DNA from: Centroberyx gerrardi
Lineage: Eukaryota; Chordata; Actinopteri; Beryciformes; Berycidae
Reading direction: 5' to 3'
NCBI RefSeq assembly: GCF_048128805.1
Contig: NC_136000.1
Coordinates: forward strand, 9,967,354-10,031,353
DNA: 64,000 bases
Position 1 is the stretch's first letter, and each line of letters starts with the position of its first letter. The notes under the pieces are model-generated. The model worked only from the letters and a program-made list of their open reading frames with translations, searched no databases and was not told where the DNA came from. Position numbers and translations under genes: made by a program. Below are positions 1 through 11,281 of the stretch, piece by piece.

Positions 1-60
1 GCTTGTGTTTCACAGAGGTTCTTAGGTTTACCTGTGACCGGATTGACTGGGCCGCATGCA

Positions 61-63
<3 letters not shown>

Positions 64-95
<32 letters not shown>
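64..95. repeat. (CA)n microsatellite
   Basis: An uninterrupted CA dinucleotide run near the left edge of the window. Confidence 0.95.
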
Positions 96-98
<3 letters not shown>

Positions 99-1180
99 TC
101 AATGAAATAAATGCACATGATTCACTTTTCGCTTGCTTGCATTGCTTTATGTTAGGAACAGGTGTGACTCCGCCATTCGCACGAACCAAGCTGAGATAAG
201 AACCAGAGAGGAGTAACAAACAATATTGCAAGAGACTCCAACAATGGTCCCTGAAACATCTATTCAATATATCAAAATCAGTATCCACTAAGTAGCATAG
301 AGATTGATATGAACTCATCCCACTGTAGTTGCAGTGTAAAGTACAAGCTTATAGGCTACACAGTGCTCTGGTTTTCAACATCTCTCCTGTCAGATTATCC
401 CCGATTGAGTCAATTTAACACAATTGACTCACAGCGCACAGTGCGCTATATTTGGCTGGACGAGTCAGAATTATTCCACTGTTTGATGACTTTTTAAATG
501 AGCAGAAATGTTTCATTTTTGTCAGCACCTGTCATTCGGTTTCATGTCCTGATATGAACAATGGCTTTCAAAAGAACAATGTCCTGCTAATTCTAGTTTA
601 GAGTAATTGTTTAATTGGGCTTACAAATTAATGTGGGTTGGTAGGTTTCAAGCAAACCTCTGTGAACTAATGGACCATTTATCTCTGAGTAGCCTATGTT
701 TGCAAAACTTGTGATCTCATAGCAGCGGTGCAAGAGTTTCAGCAGCCGTACTGCCTCTATATAGGGGAAACATTGGTCCACATTGCAAGCAACACTAAGA
801 GAATCAACTATGAGCCACTACATGGCCTTTTACCTACAGTATCATCTTGAAGGAAGCCATAAGCATTATACATTTTATGTGTTAATCTGATAGGGCTACT
901 GTCTGTCCTTTTCAGCAGCCCCTGTGACCACACATCACTTATTCATGGTAACTCGCTAGGTTGTTTCCAAGAAGTAGTGGAAATGTTTGTACAGTAGGTT
1001 TCAACTCAAGTTCCTCTAAAGTGCTACAAGCTGACTCATCTATACTTGACCGCTGAAATGTGATTAGATTAGCCGCAAACTAAACTGAAGACTTGTGTGT
1101 ACAGACTTCAGACTACTGTGTTCTTTCTTAGCAACTAAATAACTTAAATCAGAATATAATCTTGTAGCATTCGTTTAAAG
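96..1180. other. AT-rich non-coding DNA, no gene seen
   Basis: No coding exon, RNA gene or clear repeat is recognisable. The short open frames lack codon structure and similarity to anything I know. It is probably part of the long first intron of the kcnq1-like gene whose first coding exon is at 14179-14687 on the minus strand. Confidence 0.4.
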
Positions 1181-1998
1181 GCCTACTTCACTGCTGTGAA
1201 TATGATGATTTATTAAAACTAGGTCACCCATGTAGTAGAAATGTGCAATTATTTTTGAAATTGGAGCCCTATGACCAGAGAAAACTGAGAAAACGGCTGT
1301 AGATTCACCATATCGCTCTTAAGGGGGAATCCTACAACCAGAATGCATTGCGCGCGTCACTGACTCTGATGGTGTGTTCACGGCCAATGTAGCACCAAAG
1401 ACAAAGTTAGCAGAGACAAAGTAGCATTATATCTCTTTAATGAGGCTTATTTTCATTTACAAAACATTTTTCCTCATCGAGTCTGGATAAATCACACCCG
1501 TTTTCAAAGGATCATAATATTATATATCACTATATTCGGCCTCATAAGTTGTAATAGTGGCGCCACATCTCTGCTCCGATATTATATTGTAAAGCTAGTT
1601 GTTTTTTTGTGTTAGATTCAGCTCTTCTGGATGAATCACAGAGAAATTTAGCAGCTTAGCTTAGCTTAGCTGCGGCTGAAACGTCGCTCCGGTCCGGTGG
1701 TCTGACTCTGTTGTGTCTGATTCAACAGCGCGATATTCAGCCTCGTATCATGTAACTAGTTTTCTTCCAAATATACTGATATTTTAAAGTATTTAGCAGT
1801 ATGATATTTTAGTGTCTGCTTTTCCCTATCGCTAGCGTAGTATGGGACGGGAGTGTTTTGGGAGACCCACATTTTACCGTCCTTGAAGGCACCACTACAG
1901 AAAATGCGGAAACGTAGTTTGTAGTCTAAGGCCGATCTCCAAAGCCGCATGACGCGTTTTGCATCACCCGGCGGACTTTTGCCGGCAAATCAGCGGGG

Positions 1999-2473
1999 AG
2001 CCGAGAACGGCCGTGCTTGCAATTATTTTTTTTAATGCCGTTATCTCGAGATCACGAGTTATCTTGTGATCTCGAGAAAACGAGCTTTGTTATCTCGAGA
2101 TAAAGAGATAATCAACCCGTTATCACGAGAAAACAAAATGTTGTTTCCTCGTATTACTTATAATATTTATCAGAGATCAGGAGTGCCATGCCAGCATGCA
2201 TAGATGGCGTCTTGACAACTGTAGCAACTGATTTAAGCTGAAAATGTCAGATCAAGGAGTACCCATTATTGATCAACGCATCAGACTGTACTTCAATCAA
2301 GGTCTAACACAGGCAGAAATTGCACTGCGTCTTGTTTTCTCGAGATAACGAGATAAATTAACCCGTTATCTCGAGAAAACGAGCTTTGTTATCTCGAGAT
2401 AACAAAATAATTAAGTTGTGATCTCGAGATAACGGCATTAAAAAATAATTGCAAGCACGGCCGTTCTCGGCTT
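1999..2473. mobile_element. Non-autonomous inverted-repeat DNA transposon with CTCGAG palindromes
   Basis: The two ends are near-perfect inverted repeats of at least 55 bp. Each starts with AGCCGAGAACGGCCGTGC and runs through an AATTATTTTTTAATGCCG segment into GTTATCTCGAGATCAC. Inside the arms, the palindrome TTATCTCGAGATAA and close variants occur about eight times. The roughly 200-bp core (about 2130-2330) is not palindromic and holds a short coding remnant at 2244-2348. The size, the terminal inverted repeats and the remnant suggest a deletion derivative of a larger transposon. Target-site duplications could not be fixed with confidence. The superfamily is unknown. Confidence 0.75.
2244..2348 (+). 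pseudogene. Truncated transposon-protein N-terminus (34 codons)
   Basis: An ATG-started frame of 34 codons sits in the core of the inverted-repeat element and ends at a TAA inside the right-hand CTCGAG arm. The peptide contains QRIRLYFNQGLTQAEIALRL, which looks like a helix-turn-helix start. From memory it resembles the N-terminus of an integrase-core protein family that is abundant in fish genomes. It is most likely what remained after internal deletion of the parent element. It is not expected to be a functional gene. Confidence 0.45.
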
Positions 2474-2612
2474 CCGTACTACCCATATTGTAATGATACA
2501 ATGCTGGTTGAAAATCGGCGAAGTTGCCCTTTAACATTCAGTAATTTCCTTAAAATTTGAAAATATAAAATATGAACTTGTGAAAGATGCATTTACTGAG
2601 AGTGCTTCTTGG

Positions 2613-2978
2613 TAGGGATGGGACGATATATCGAAATTCAAAATATTGCAATACAAAAATGTGACAATACGTATTGTGGGGCAGAAAAATGAATCGTGAT
2701 ATTAGCTACATTTTATTCTGCTGTAGTAATCACATTTTCATCACAATTTCATAAGCTCTCCATCAAAACTATATTATCTGCATTTTGTAATTACATTTTT
2801 AAATTGTTTACATTCTAGCAAGCCAATGTCATTACTTGAAAAATCTGTCTCAGAAATAAACATAATTCTGCATACTTTCATACTTTTATTTATTACATTG
2901 TATTGCAGTTGTATCGAATTGTGAACCCCATATTGCATATCGAATCATATCGTGACATCAGCATATCATCCCATCCTG
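2613..2978. mobile_element. MITE-like element with AGGGATGGGACGATA ends
   Basis: The left end AGGGATGGGACGATATATCG is matched in inverse orientation at the right end by AGGATGGGATGATATG, with TCGAAATTC- and TCGATATGC-type continuations. The interior is AT-rich and non-coding. The inverted ends and length of about 365 bp fit a non-autonomous DNA transposon. The family is not assigned. Confidence 0.6.
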
Positions 2979-3736
2979 GTCATAGCATGAAAAAGACCTT
3001 GTGACTTGTTGGGTTTCATGCTGAATTCTGGTTCAAACAAGTACAAGCTGGAGGCGTCCAAGTGCAGCAAAACTGCCCTGGCCATCACGTCTACCCAGCC
3101 TGGTCAGAGAGACAGCAGCCCTCCACAACCCTCACCACTGCCCCCCCTCCCCATCCCATCCATGGAAGAGCTTAGGGTGGATTACACCACATCAGCCACC
3201 AGCCACAAACATGGATATTCCATCCTGGCTTAGCTATCATCTTGTCCACCAAATACTTGGAAAATAGAAATAAATCTCCTTACAGGTTGGAGGGCAAGAT
3301 GAATGGAAAGAGAAATGGTTGGGAGGGTGATTACACAACAGAGGCCATATTATTCACCTCCACACCTCCTATGTCAGATTTAGCTTCCCTTTGAACTTCT
3401 AGGTGTTTGTGTTGTACACATGAAGCGATATTCTGCTGGCCTGTACTGCCACGTCACCGCCAACCAGAATGGTCAGGTAATGTCTAGACAACCAAGGGCA
3501 AATGTTAATACCATCAGCTCGTCAGTTAAATTCAGTTGTAGATTTACACACCATTCTAGGCATTTAGAAGACTCTCTTAACTAGAGCAATAAATTACAAT
3601 AGGTGCAACAGTGGAATAAGGTTAAATACCTTGCACCATCAAAACAGTAGCCTATCCAATGTATTCGAAATACAAGCGCCAAGACAAGAGTGGCAAGACA
3701 GAGTAAATATGTGTGAGTATGTGTATGGATGTGACT
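2979..3736. other. Non-coding stretch, no gene identified
   Basis: A 75-codon open frame at 3006-3233 (plus strand) is Ser/Pro-rich but shows no recognisable domain or convincing splice sites. Nothing else was identified before the LINE insertion. Confidence 0.35.
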
Positions 3737-3754
3737 CATAAATTACAAATACTT
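3737..3754. repeat. Left target-site duplication of the L1 insertion
   Basis: The 18-bp sequence CATAAATTACAAATACTT is repeated exactly at 8275-8292. It is followed directly by a T run, which is the poly(A) tail of the minus-strand element. Confidence 0.9.
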
Positions 3755-3943
3755 TTTTTTTGACAAATCTCTTTATTGGTGAAAACACAACTGATACAGT
3801 ACAATTCACAGTTTCTGACATTGTTATCACCACTTCTTGTTATTCATCACATCGCTACATACAACAACCAAAACAAAGAAATTAATTAACAAGAAAAAAC
3901 AAAACAAAAAACAAACAAAAAACACACATCAGTGAAATGAAAA

Positions 3944-6900
3944 TCAGTAATTAGCGTGGCAGGGCTGTTTATCAGAGGACTCATTCTGGGGGGATATTAG
4001 GTAGATTATCAAAATAATCAACAAATGGTTGCCATACCTTGAAAAACAGTTGTTAGTGCCTCTGAGGGCAAATTTGATTTTTTCTAAACTTAAGAAAAAC
4101 ATCACATCGTTTAGCCATGCAGAAAACAAGGGGGGGGTTTGCGGGATTTCCAAGCCAATAGTATTCTCCGCCTGGCCAGGAGTGTAGAGAAAGCAATGAC
4201 ATCAGTATCACTAGACTTGCATGGTATACGGTCAGATGTCACTCCAAATATTGCCACATGAGGGCATGGCTGTATTGTTACCTTTAAAACCTTTGATAAT
4301 GTATTAAAGATTTCCATCCAGAACTCATGAAGTCCCGGACAGGACCAATACATGTGAGTGAGGTTTGCTTCAGGGTCACCACAACGGTCACATTTTGGGT
4401 CGGATCCAGGATATATTTCAGCCAATCTAGATTTACTAAAGTGCGCTCTATGGACTACTTTCAGCTGAATTAAACCCAGCCGTACGCAAGAAGTAGATGA
4501 GTTGATCCTGTCTAAAGCTCCATCCCAGCAATACTCGGTCAATTCTTCACCCAACTCCTCCTCCCATTTGGATTTGGTTTTGAGTATTTTGTCTTTAGTT
4601 AAAAGCATCAAATCAAAATATATACCTGAAATAAGCCCTTTATGAGTTGGAGACAATGTAAGAAGTCTTTCCCATGCAGATTCAGAAGGAAGCTGTGGAA
4701 AGGAGCTAAACTGTTGTTTAACAGTGTCGGAGTTGAAAATATCTTAACAAGTTAGAGTGAGGTAGATTAAACTTCCTACAAAGTGAGGGAAAGCTGTGAA
4801 AAGTATCACCTTCATAGAGGTCTTTAAAACAATTTAGACCTAAATGACTCCATTGAGTAAACGTAGAATCTAAAATGGAGGGTATGAACAGGTGATTATT
4901 GTTAATGGGGGCCTGTGTTGATGCTGAGTGGAATTTAAAATGACGGCGGTATTGAATCCAAATCTTTAATGTTGAAAGCACTAGAGGATTGGATGAGTGG
5001 CGGGAGGGAGATATATTGTAGGTAGGGATGAGAAGACTAACGCAGGCAAGGAGGAAGATCGGCAGGATTGTGCTTCTAGAATGCACCAATCGGTGTCAGG
5101 GGCATGTAGCCAAAAAATCATTTTAGGAATATTGGCGCTCCAATAGTAATATATAAAATTGGGAAGAGCAAGACCGCCTCCAGATCTAGGTCTTTGCAAA
5201 AGATTTTTACTAATTCTGGGAACTTTACTACCCCAAATAAAATTAGACATAGCTTGATCTATAGATTTAAAAAAATGATTTGGGTAAAAAGAGGGGGAGA
5301 CACTGAAATACATACAAAAACTTGGGGAGGATGTTCATTTTAATACACTGCACTCTCCCTGCCAGCGACAAGGGTAAACTACCCCAACGCAGAAAATCAG
5401 ACTTCATGTTGTTAACTAAGGGAGTAAAGTTGGCTTCATAAAGGGAGGATAATGTCCGTGTGATCTTGATACCTAAATATTTAAAACCGGAGGGTGACAA
5501 GTGAAAAGGAATGTCCGTTTGTTTGATCTGTAAGGCTAACGTGTTGATGGGAAAACATTCACTTTTTTGGAAATTCAATTTATAACCAGAGAAAGAGCCG
5601 AAATCTTTTAAGATGGATTCGATAATAGGGATAGAAGATACAGGATCCTCTATATACAACAAGAGGTCGTCCGCATACAGAGAAACTCTATGTTCCATGC
5701 CATATCGAGTAATACCACGCAACCTAGGTGATGTTTTAAGGGCTATTGAGAGGGGTTCAATCGCGAGGGCGAAAAGTAATGGGGATAATGGACATCCCTG
5801 ACGTGTCCCTCTGAACAAGGGAAAATAGGGAGAGTGCAATGAATTGGTATTCACACATGCATGGGGGTGGGAATAGAGAAGCTTAATCCAGGAAATAATA
5901 GTATCACTAAATCCAAACTTTTGCAAAACTAGAAACAGATAATCCCATTCTATTCAGTCGAACACCTTCTAAAGAGATGACGACTTCTGGAGGGAGAAGG
6001 GAGTCTGATGTATGGATAATGTTCAAGAGTCGCCGGACATTGGAGCACTAGTGTCAACCTTTGGTCTTCTGAAATTACCTGTGGAAGACTCAAGGCGCCG
6101 AGCTAATACTTTACAAAAATTTTCTGTTCTTGGTTTAGGAGGGAAATTGGACGATATGAGCCACATTCTGTGGGATCTTTATCCTTCTTTAAAATAAGTG
6201 ATATGGTAGCTTGTGTAAGTGTAGGGGGAAGAGATCCATTACCCAATGACTCATTGAACACCTCCAACAAGATTGGAGCTAGTTTGTCGCTAAACCTCTT
6301 ATAGAAATCAGCTACATAACCATCGGGGCCTGGCGCCCTGCCACTCTGCATTGATCTAATAGCTGCAGTGACTTCTTCAAGCTCAATAGGTTTTTCTAAA
6401 TTGGTTGCCGTCTCAGGTTCAATGGTCAACTCAAAGCTATCAAAAAAGGAGTCCATACGATTCTTATCAGCTGGAGGTTCAGATTTGTACAAGGTAGAAT
6501 AAAATGATTCAAAAACTTTATTCATTTCTTGAGGTTTAGAAGTAAGAATGTTAGAGCTATCCCTAATCTTGGGGATCAAGCGTGAGGCAGCTTGGCGTTT
6601 GAGCTGATGGGCAAATAGTCAACTGCATTTGTCTCCATATTCATATGACAGGCCACGAGAATGTAAAATCATATGTTCTGCATTTTTGGTGGAGAGTAAA
6701 TTAAATTCTTTGTAAGCCAATTCTTTTTTTGAGGAGCTCTGGTGATGGGTTTGAGGTATACTGTTTGTCAACAGCAAGAATAGAATCTGTAAGGTATGGC
6801 AAGCGTTTATTATAACTTTTCTTCTCATGTGCTGCAAGTGATATTATTTCGCCACGAAGAACAGCTTTAAGAGTTTCCCATAATAGTGAGTAAGAGACCG

Positions 6901-7268
6901 AAGCTGACCTGTTCGTATCAAAAAAATTGTCTATAGATTTAGAAATTTTATCAAAAAACTGGAGCATGGTCAGAAATTACTATAGCCAGATATTCCACTG
7001 ATAACACTGAACTAAGAAAGGATCTATCGATAAAAAAATAATTTATACGAGAAAAGGATTGGTGAACATGAGAGAAGAAAGAAAATGTTTTGGATACAGT
7101 ATTTGATAATCTCCAAGGGTCTATACACCCATTATCTTCCATAAAGGCTGATAAAGACTTGGACATTTTAGATGTGTGTGTAGTTTTAGGATTAGAGCGA
7201 TCCAAAACTGGATCAATGACGCAATTAAGATCACTCACCCCAATGAAGATTGTAGGAAGCTTGAGCAT
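3944..7268 (-). pseudogene. L1 ORF2 remnant (endonuclease/reverse transcriptase)
   Basis: Broken into several frames on the minus strand. From N- to C-terminus: 6951-7268 has the C-terminal half of an APE-type endonuclease (DLNCVIDPVLDRS, then SDHAPVF). 6701-6967 is linker. 6103-6579 is the early reverse transcriptase (GRAPGPDGY, SYRPISLLN). 5267-5926 has the catalytic palm with RQGCPLSPLLF and YADDLLLY. 4718-5313 is the thumb and C-terminal region in two overlapping frames. 4111-4656 has the terminal C-x2-C-x8-H-x4-C motif (CDRCGDPEANLTHMYWSC). The endonuclease N-terminal half is absent. The frame changes show it cannot make a full protein. Confidence 0.9.
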
Positions 7269-7294
7269 CTTTCGAAGAATACAATTTTGTTATC

Positions 7295-8142
7295 CTACTG
7301 CACACGCAGACGGGCGGGATGGAGTAGGCTAAAACGCACATTTTTCTTGTAGAGATTGGTTTTCACTCCGTTGAAGGCTGCACGTCTCCGAGCTAGGCTC
7401 GCACTGAGGTCGGGATACAGCAGGATCTTGTGGCCGCGGAAACTCAGGTCCTGGAATCTCTTAACAAGTTCCTTGTGCTGGTAGTAGTGGAAACAAACGA
7501 TGAAAGCTCTGGGCCCAGAATTATTTCCTCCTGCCTCGGTCGCTCTCCCACGTCGGTGTGCTCTCTATCCAGTACAAGCGGTGTCGGGAAGAGTCCAGCT
7601 CCAAATAATTCCTCAAAGAAATCGGTCATAAACTTGACTGGGTCCGAACCCTCCATCTTCTCCGGGATCCCAAGTATTCAGACGCTGGAGCGGCGGGCAC
7701 GATTTTCCAGATCATCAACTTTATCCATAAACTGTTCATTATGGGATTTCAGCGATCTACAGAGCGACTCCAAATCCGTGATCTTGTCGCTATGATCAGA
7801 TAGCGCTGTTTCCATCACGGTGATGCGTTGTCCTTGCGTGTTGATGGTTGCTCTAATGGATTCTAGCGACTCGTTAACCGGAGCGAGAGCCGTATCCAAC
7901 AAGGCTGACACACTTGAGGTGAGGTCATTGTGAATTGCCGACCGAAGGTTTTCCAAGTCACTGGGCAGCGGGCTTGCACACGTTTCCTCCGAAGAGGTGC
8001 TAGATTGGCTCGGCGAAGACACAGGCTGGCTGTTAGCATGTCGGTCGCTAGCTTGGCTGCTAATTTTGGAGCTAGCATGATCATTCGACAATAATTTAGA
8101 CGATGTTTTCTTCAAGTTGGGCATTGTTGGCATAAGAACCAC
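7295..8142 (-). pseudogene. L1 ORF1 remnant (RNA-binding chaperone)
   Basis: The frame starts with ATG at 8142 and has a Ser-rich N-terminus, then a coiled-coil-like stretch ending in DDLENRARRSSV. An in-frame TGA at 7675-7677 interrupts it exactly where related ORF1 proteins read an Arg before ILGIPEK, so a CGA-to-TGA change is the simplest cause. A frameshift near 7.5 kb follows, after which the conserved tail reads RFQDLSFRGHKILLYPDLS and ends at a stop at 7295-7297. The neighbouring ORF2 sequence begins almost immediately, mid-endonuclease. Confidence 0.8.
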
Positions 8143-8274
8143 AGTTTCGTTTGTTAAGAGTGTTCGTTTCGTTTGTTAAATTAAATATAGTTCACCACAA
8201 AAATAAAATAAACGATGAAATTGTAAGAGCCACTTCTTTCTCGACTATTACGTCCGCATGCTCAACCGGAAGTC

Positions 8275-8292
8275 CATAAATTACAAATACTT
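8275..8292. repeat. Right target-site duplication of the L1 insertion
   Basis: An exact copy of the 18-bp sequence at 3737-3754, adjacent to the 5' end of the element. Confidence 0.9.
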
Positions 8293-8510
8293 GACACAGC
8301 AGATGTAGTATGGAATCTGACAGGAATGATACGCTCAGTATGGTAGTAATAAAGTAAAAATACATAGGCTTTGCTATCCAGGTTGTTGGTTAAATCACCC
8401 ACATGTTAATAAATTACATTATCCAGTGTTGTCTTACAATATTAATAAAAACTTCAGTGGTCCTGAGGTGAAAATTACCGATCATCAGACCTCCCTTGGT
8501 AATATTAATG

Positions 8511-8605
8511 CCGTCCAGAGAGGGGGAAATCCGGGGACAGCTCCAGCCAGGGACAAAGCACCAAATCCGGGAACTGTCCCCAGAAAACAGGGATGTCTGG
8601 CCACT
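8511..8605 (-). repeat. Fragment of a GACGTCC-type DNA repeat
   Basis: On the minus strand it reads GGCCAGACATCCCTGTTTTC, then a GGGACAGTTCCCGGATTTGG segment. I recognise this pattern as a common vertebrate DNA-transposon fragment. No intact second end is seen. Confidence 0.4.
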
Positions 8606-8687
8606 TTAAACTAACATGGTAATGGTATTTAAAGCTCACTAACTACTATAGTAAGCCATGGGAAAACCCTTTTGAGAGCCAATATCA

Positions 8688-8890
8688 GAAATACTTTATT
8701 GATCCCCGAGGGGAAATTGGGTTTCGTTGCAGTTGCTCACAGAAATATATATAGGCATAGAGAAATTATAAGAAAAATAGAAATAAGAAAATAAATATAA
8801 AAATATGTAGAATATGTGCATTATACTACAATAAAATAAAAATATGTAAAGTATGTGCATTACACTACAATATAAGAAAAATAAGAAATT
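8688..8890. repeat. Retroposon 3'-tail-like repeat
   Basis: It contains ACTTTATTGATCCCCGAGGG followed by AT-rich imperfect duplications of the form TATGTGCATTA-ACTACAAT. This signature recurs in fish genomes as the end of a retroposon. I cannot assign the family with certainty. Confidence 0.5.
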
Positions 8891-10145
8891 TGTGGGTGGG
8901 TGTGGGGGAGGAGGAGTAGGAGGAAATCCCTGACCTGGGCATTGATTGATCCGGCGCCAGGAATGGTCATGCACAAGTTTCTTTTTCATACACAGCTTCT
9001 TGTAGGTTGTAGGTGGAGGATCAGTAGATGTAGAGTCTGACAGTCCCAGGTTACACATCATTACCGCTAACATTATCTTTTTAGATGGTCAGGTGCCAGC
9101 TTCAGTTTGGCCGTCTCTAATCCAGCTCCACTCTCTGCCACTGGAGGTGTCACTGTTGCACTTCGCCCCACCACCCTCTCCAACACAATGTTTACAAAAC
9201 AAGCATAGAGTAATTGACGCAATTCCATCAATTTTACCTTTTATGTTGTGCTAGGTGTCACTTTTTTCAAATCATTTTGGAATCAAACTCTTTGGTTGTA
9301 GAGGAAAAAAGTGATAAAAACATTTCATGTGGTAGGAAGCCTGCTACTGAGAAATGAAAGTGACCCATACACTTTATTCAGTCAGTAATCTCTTGTAAGC
9401 AGATATCCTACAAGAGGTCTTCTTTCTGCCCTTGCCAAATAGATGGAGAGGAAAGCCTGGAAACGGAGGTTGCACGATAGCCATCTCAATAATCTGTCCA
9501 GATATAGAAACACTCAACAAAACCAAGTATTCCAGACATCTGGCCCACTGCATTTTTACAGGGATGAACAGGTGCAATGGTTTCTGCATTGCAAAATGGT
9601 TGGGGATATTTAAAAATATATAGGCTATATGTTATGGTCAAAAAGACCTTTATCAGAAGGTTACACTTTAATGACAAAATGAAGGATCAGTTTTTAATGG
9701 GGAGAGTGTTGAGTTCCCATTCTCCCATTTCCCCCTCAAATTTTTCCACTCACATGCATTTACAGGTGAGATGTAAAACCCCAGTGCCACTTCAACATGC
9801 TGTAAGAAAGTGAACTGTCAGACTTAGCAGATAAGGAGACCTGGAGGTATGGTTGTAATCCGCCTGCAGTCTGAGAAGGGTATTTAGGAAGCATGAGAAC
9901 ACAAATGTTTATTCCCTTTGGTTATGTAAAAGACTCAGAGGGAGTGGCCCAAACGTGAGCGGGATCATTGCGCCAGGTTGTCTGTGCGCTGGTGACTGCG
10001 CACGATTGCATAAGACTCTTTTCGGACACATGTCCACGTACACTGTCCCGGGTCCAAGGGATTTCTACCCACTCTGGACTAACTCTATCTTGACATTTGC
10101 ATGGCGTGTGCCATGTGCCATGTGTGTGTTTCTGTCTGTCTGTAC
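8891..10145. other. Non-coding stretch, no gene identified
   Basis: Open frames on both strands here are short and have no recognisable domains. No splice-bounded exon was found. Confidence 0.35.
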
Positions 10146-10580
10146 TAGGGCTAGACTGATATATCGGTTTGCCTATTAAATAATTTATATTGGCGAGTCA
10201 ATGTTGTCCACTGCGATATGAAGGAGTCGTGATGTCTGTAAAACCTGCAATGAAACCGTCTCTTCTTTGCACATTTTATTTATTTATAGATTTTTTTCAA
10301 GTATGTTTTTTTTTGTAAATGAATCCTTCATTGTAAGCCCTAAGGTATCCCATAGTTCCCCAGTCATTGAATAGGCACCCACCTAAAAGAATTTAATTTG
10401 TATGGGTTTCAATGGAGAGTTTTAGTGTCACATGATGATTTTCTACCCTGCCACAAATAAAATCATGTTTGAAACACTGACCACATTTAACGACATTGAA
10501 TATTGGCACAAAATATCAGCTATCGGCGACTTCTGTCGATAAATATCTGTATATCAAAAACCCATATTGGTCCAATCCAC
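10146..10580. mobile_element. Diverged inverted-repeat element (GATATATCGG type)
   Basis: The left end AGGGCTAGACTGATATATCG and the inverted right end GGATTGGACCAATATGGG are diverged inverted repeats. CGATAAATATC-type motifs occur inside. Related sequences appear at 46656-46760 and 62470-63050. Confidence 0.5.
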
Positions 10581-10666
10581 CAACTATTACACAGATGGCC
10601 TACTTCAGATGTGTCCATGTTGCATGGAGGAGGTAAATGCTTGAGTGAGCATGTCTAAATATCTGC

Positions 10667-10845
10667 CTATTCATAGTATTCCCATGATGTCACATGCATT
10701 TCCTACCAATATGGTGCCTTACAATATAGACAGTTCATTGGCTGTGGCTGTCGTTTGATTATAATCACCTGTTAATTTATTACAATCACCTGTTATTTTC
10801 CTACCAAGATGGCTGTGTGATGATGTAACAGAATACTATGAATAG
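10667..10845 (+). mobile_element. MITE copy A with CTATTCATAGTATTC ends
   Basis: The ends CTATTCATAGTATTC and GAATACTATGAATAG are perfect inverted repeats. The 179-bp interior contains TCACCTGTTA repeats. A second copy in the opposite orientation lies at 12564-12728. Confidence 0.8.
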
Positions 10846-10917
10846 CGGGTGTGCTACCCCAAGAACAAATATACTGTACTTGTTGATAGGACAGATGTTC
10901 TTACATAGGCAGGTGGA

Positions 10918-11114
10918 GTGTGTGTGTGTGTGTGTGTGTGTGCGTGTGTGCGTGTGTGTGTGTGTGCACGCGCATGTGTCTGTATATGTGTGTGTGTGTG
11001 TGTATGAGCGAGGATGATTGTGTGTGATACCCAAGTGCAATCTAATCACATTTACACATTTACTGATAGTGTAATTCTGTGTGTGTGTGTTTGTGTGTGT
11101 GTGCGCGTGTGTGT
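10918..11114. repeat. (TG)n-rich microsatellite cluster
   Basis: Two interrupted TG/CG runs (10918-11003 and 11079-11114) are separated by about 75 bp of unique sequence. Confidence 0.9.
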
Positions 11115-11238
11115 CCATCCTAATGCCATTGAACCTCTGGCAGTTGAGGGGATGTTGCTGGCCCTGGCCCTGTCTTCAGCCTGATAAGCGCAGTGATGAA
11201 TTGAGCAGAAGACACTGACACACAACCACTTGTGTGTC

Positions 11239-11240
<2 letters not shown>

Positions 11241-11279
<39 letters not shown>
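11241..11279. repeat. (TG)n microsatellite
   Basis: A nearly pure TG run. Confidence 0.95.

Positions 11280-11281
<2 letters not shown>

Larger units (their letters stand above)
1180..2535 (-). repeat. Dispersed fish repeat split by a nested element
   Basis: Read on the minus strand, the right part (about 2474-2535) begins with a motif like AAAGGGCAACTTCGCCGATT. The left part (about 1180-1998) appears to continue the same repeat after the palindromic element at 1999-2473. I recognise the motif as a common dispersed teleost sequence but cannot name the family. The outer limits are approximate. Confidence 0.35.
3755..8274 (-). mobile_element. L1-clade LINE retrotransposon, decayed
   Basis: A minus-strand non-LTR retrotransposon bounded by an exact 18-bp duplication (CATAAATTACAAATACTT). 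Its 3' end is a short poly(A), seen as T at 3753-3760, and its 5' end is at 8274. It carries ORF1 remnants (coiled-coil and RNA-binding type) and ORF2 remnants (endonuclease C-terminal half, reverse transcriptase with YADD, C-terminal Cys/His motif). At about 4.5 kb it is shorter than a typical full-length L1-clade element because a segment across the ORF1/ORF2 junction is missing. Several stops and frameshifts make it non-autonomous. The 5' end looks complete, so 5' truncation is not the cause. It lies in the presumed intron of the kcnq1-like gene. Confidence 0.9.

Noticed and set aside
3006..3233. Ser/Pro-rich 75-codon open frame on the plus strand
   Set aside because: No recognised domain, no convincing splice sites and no homologous context. 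Probably chance.
5613..5801. Plus-strand frame inside the L1 element
   Set aside because: Antisense shadow of the minus-strand reverse transcriptase, which carries the catalytic motifs.
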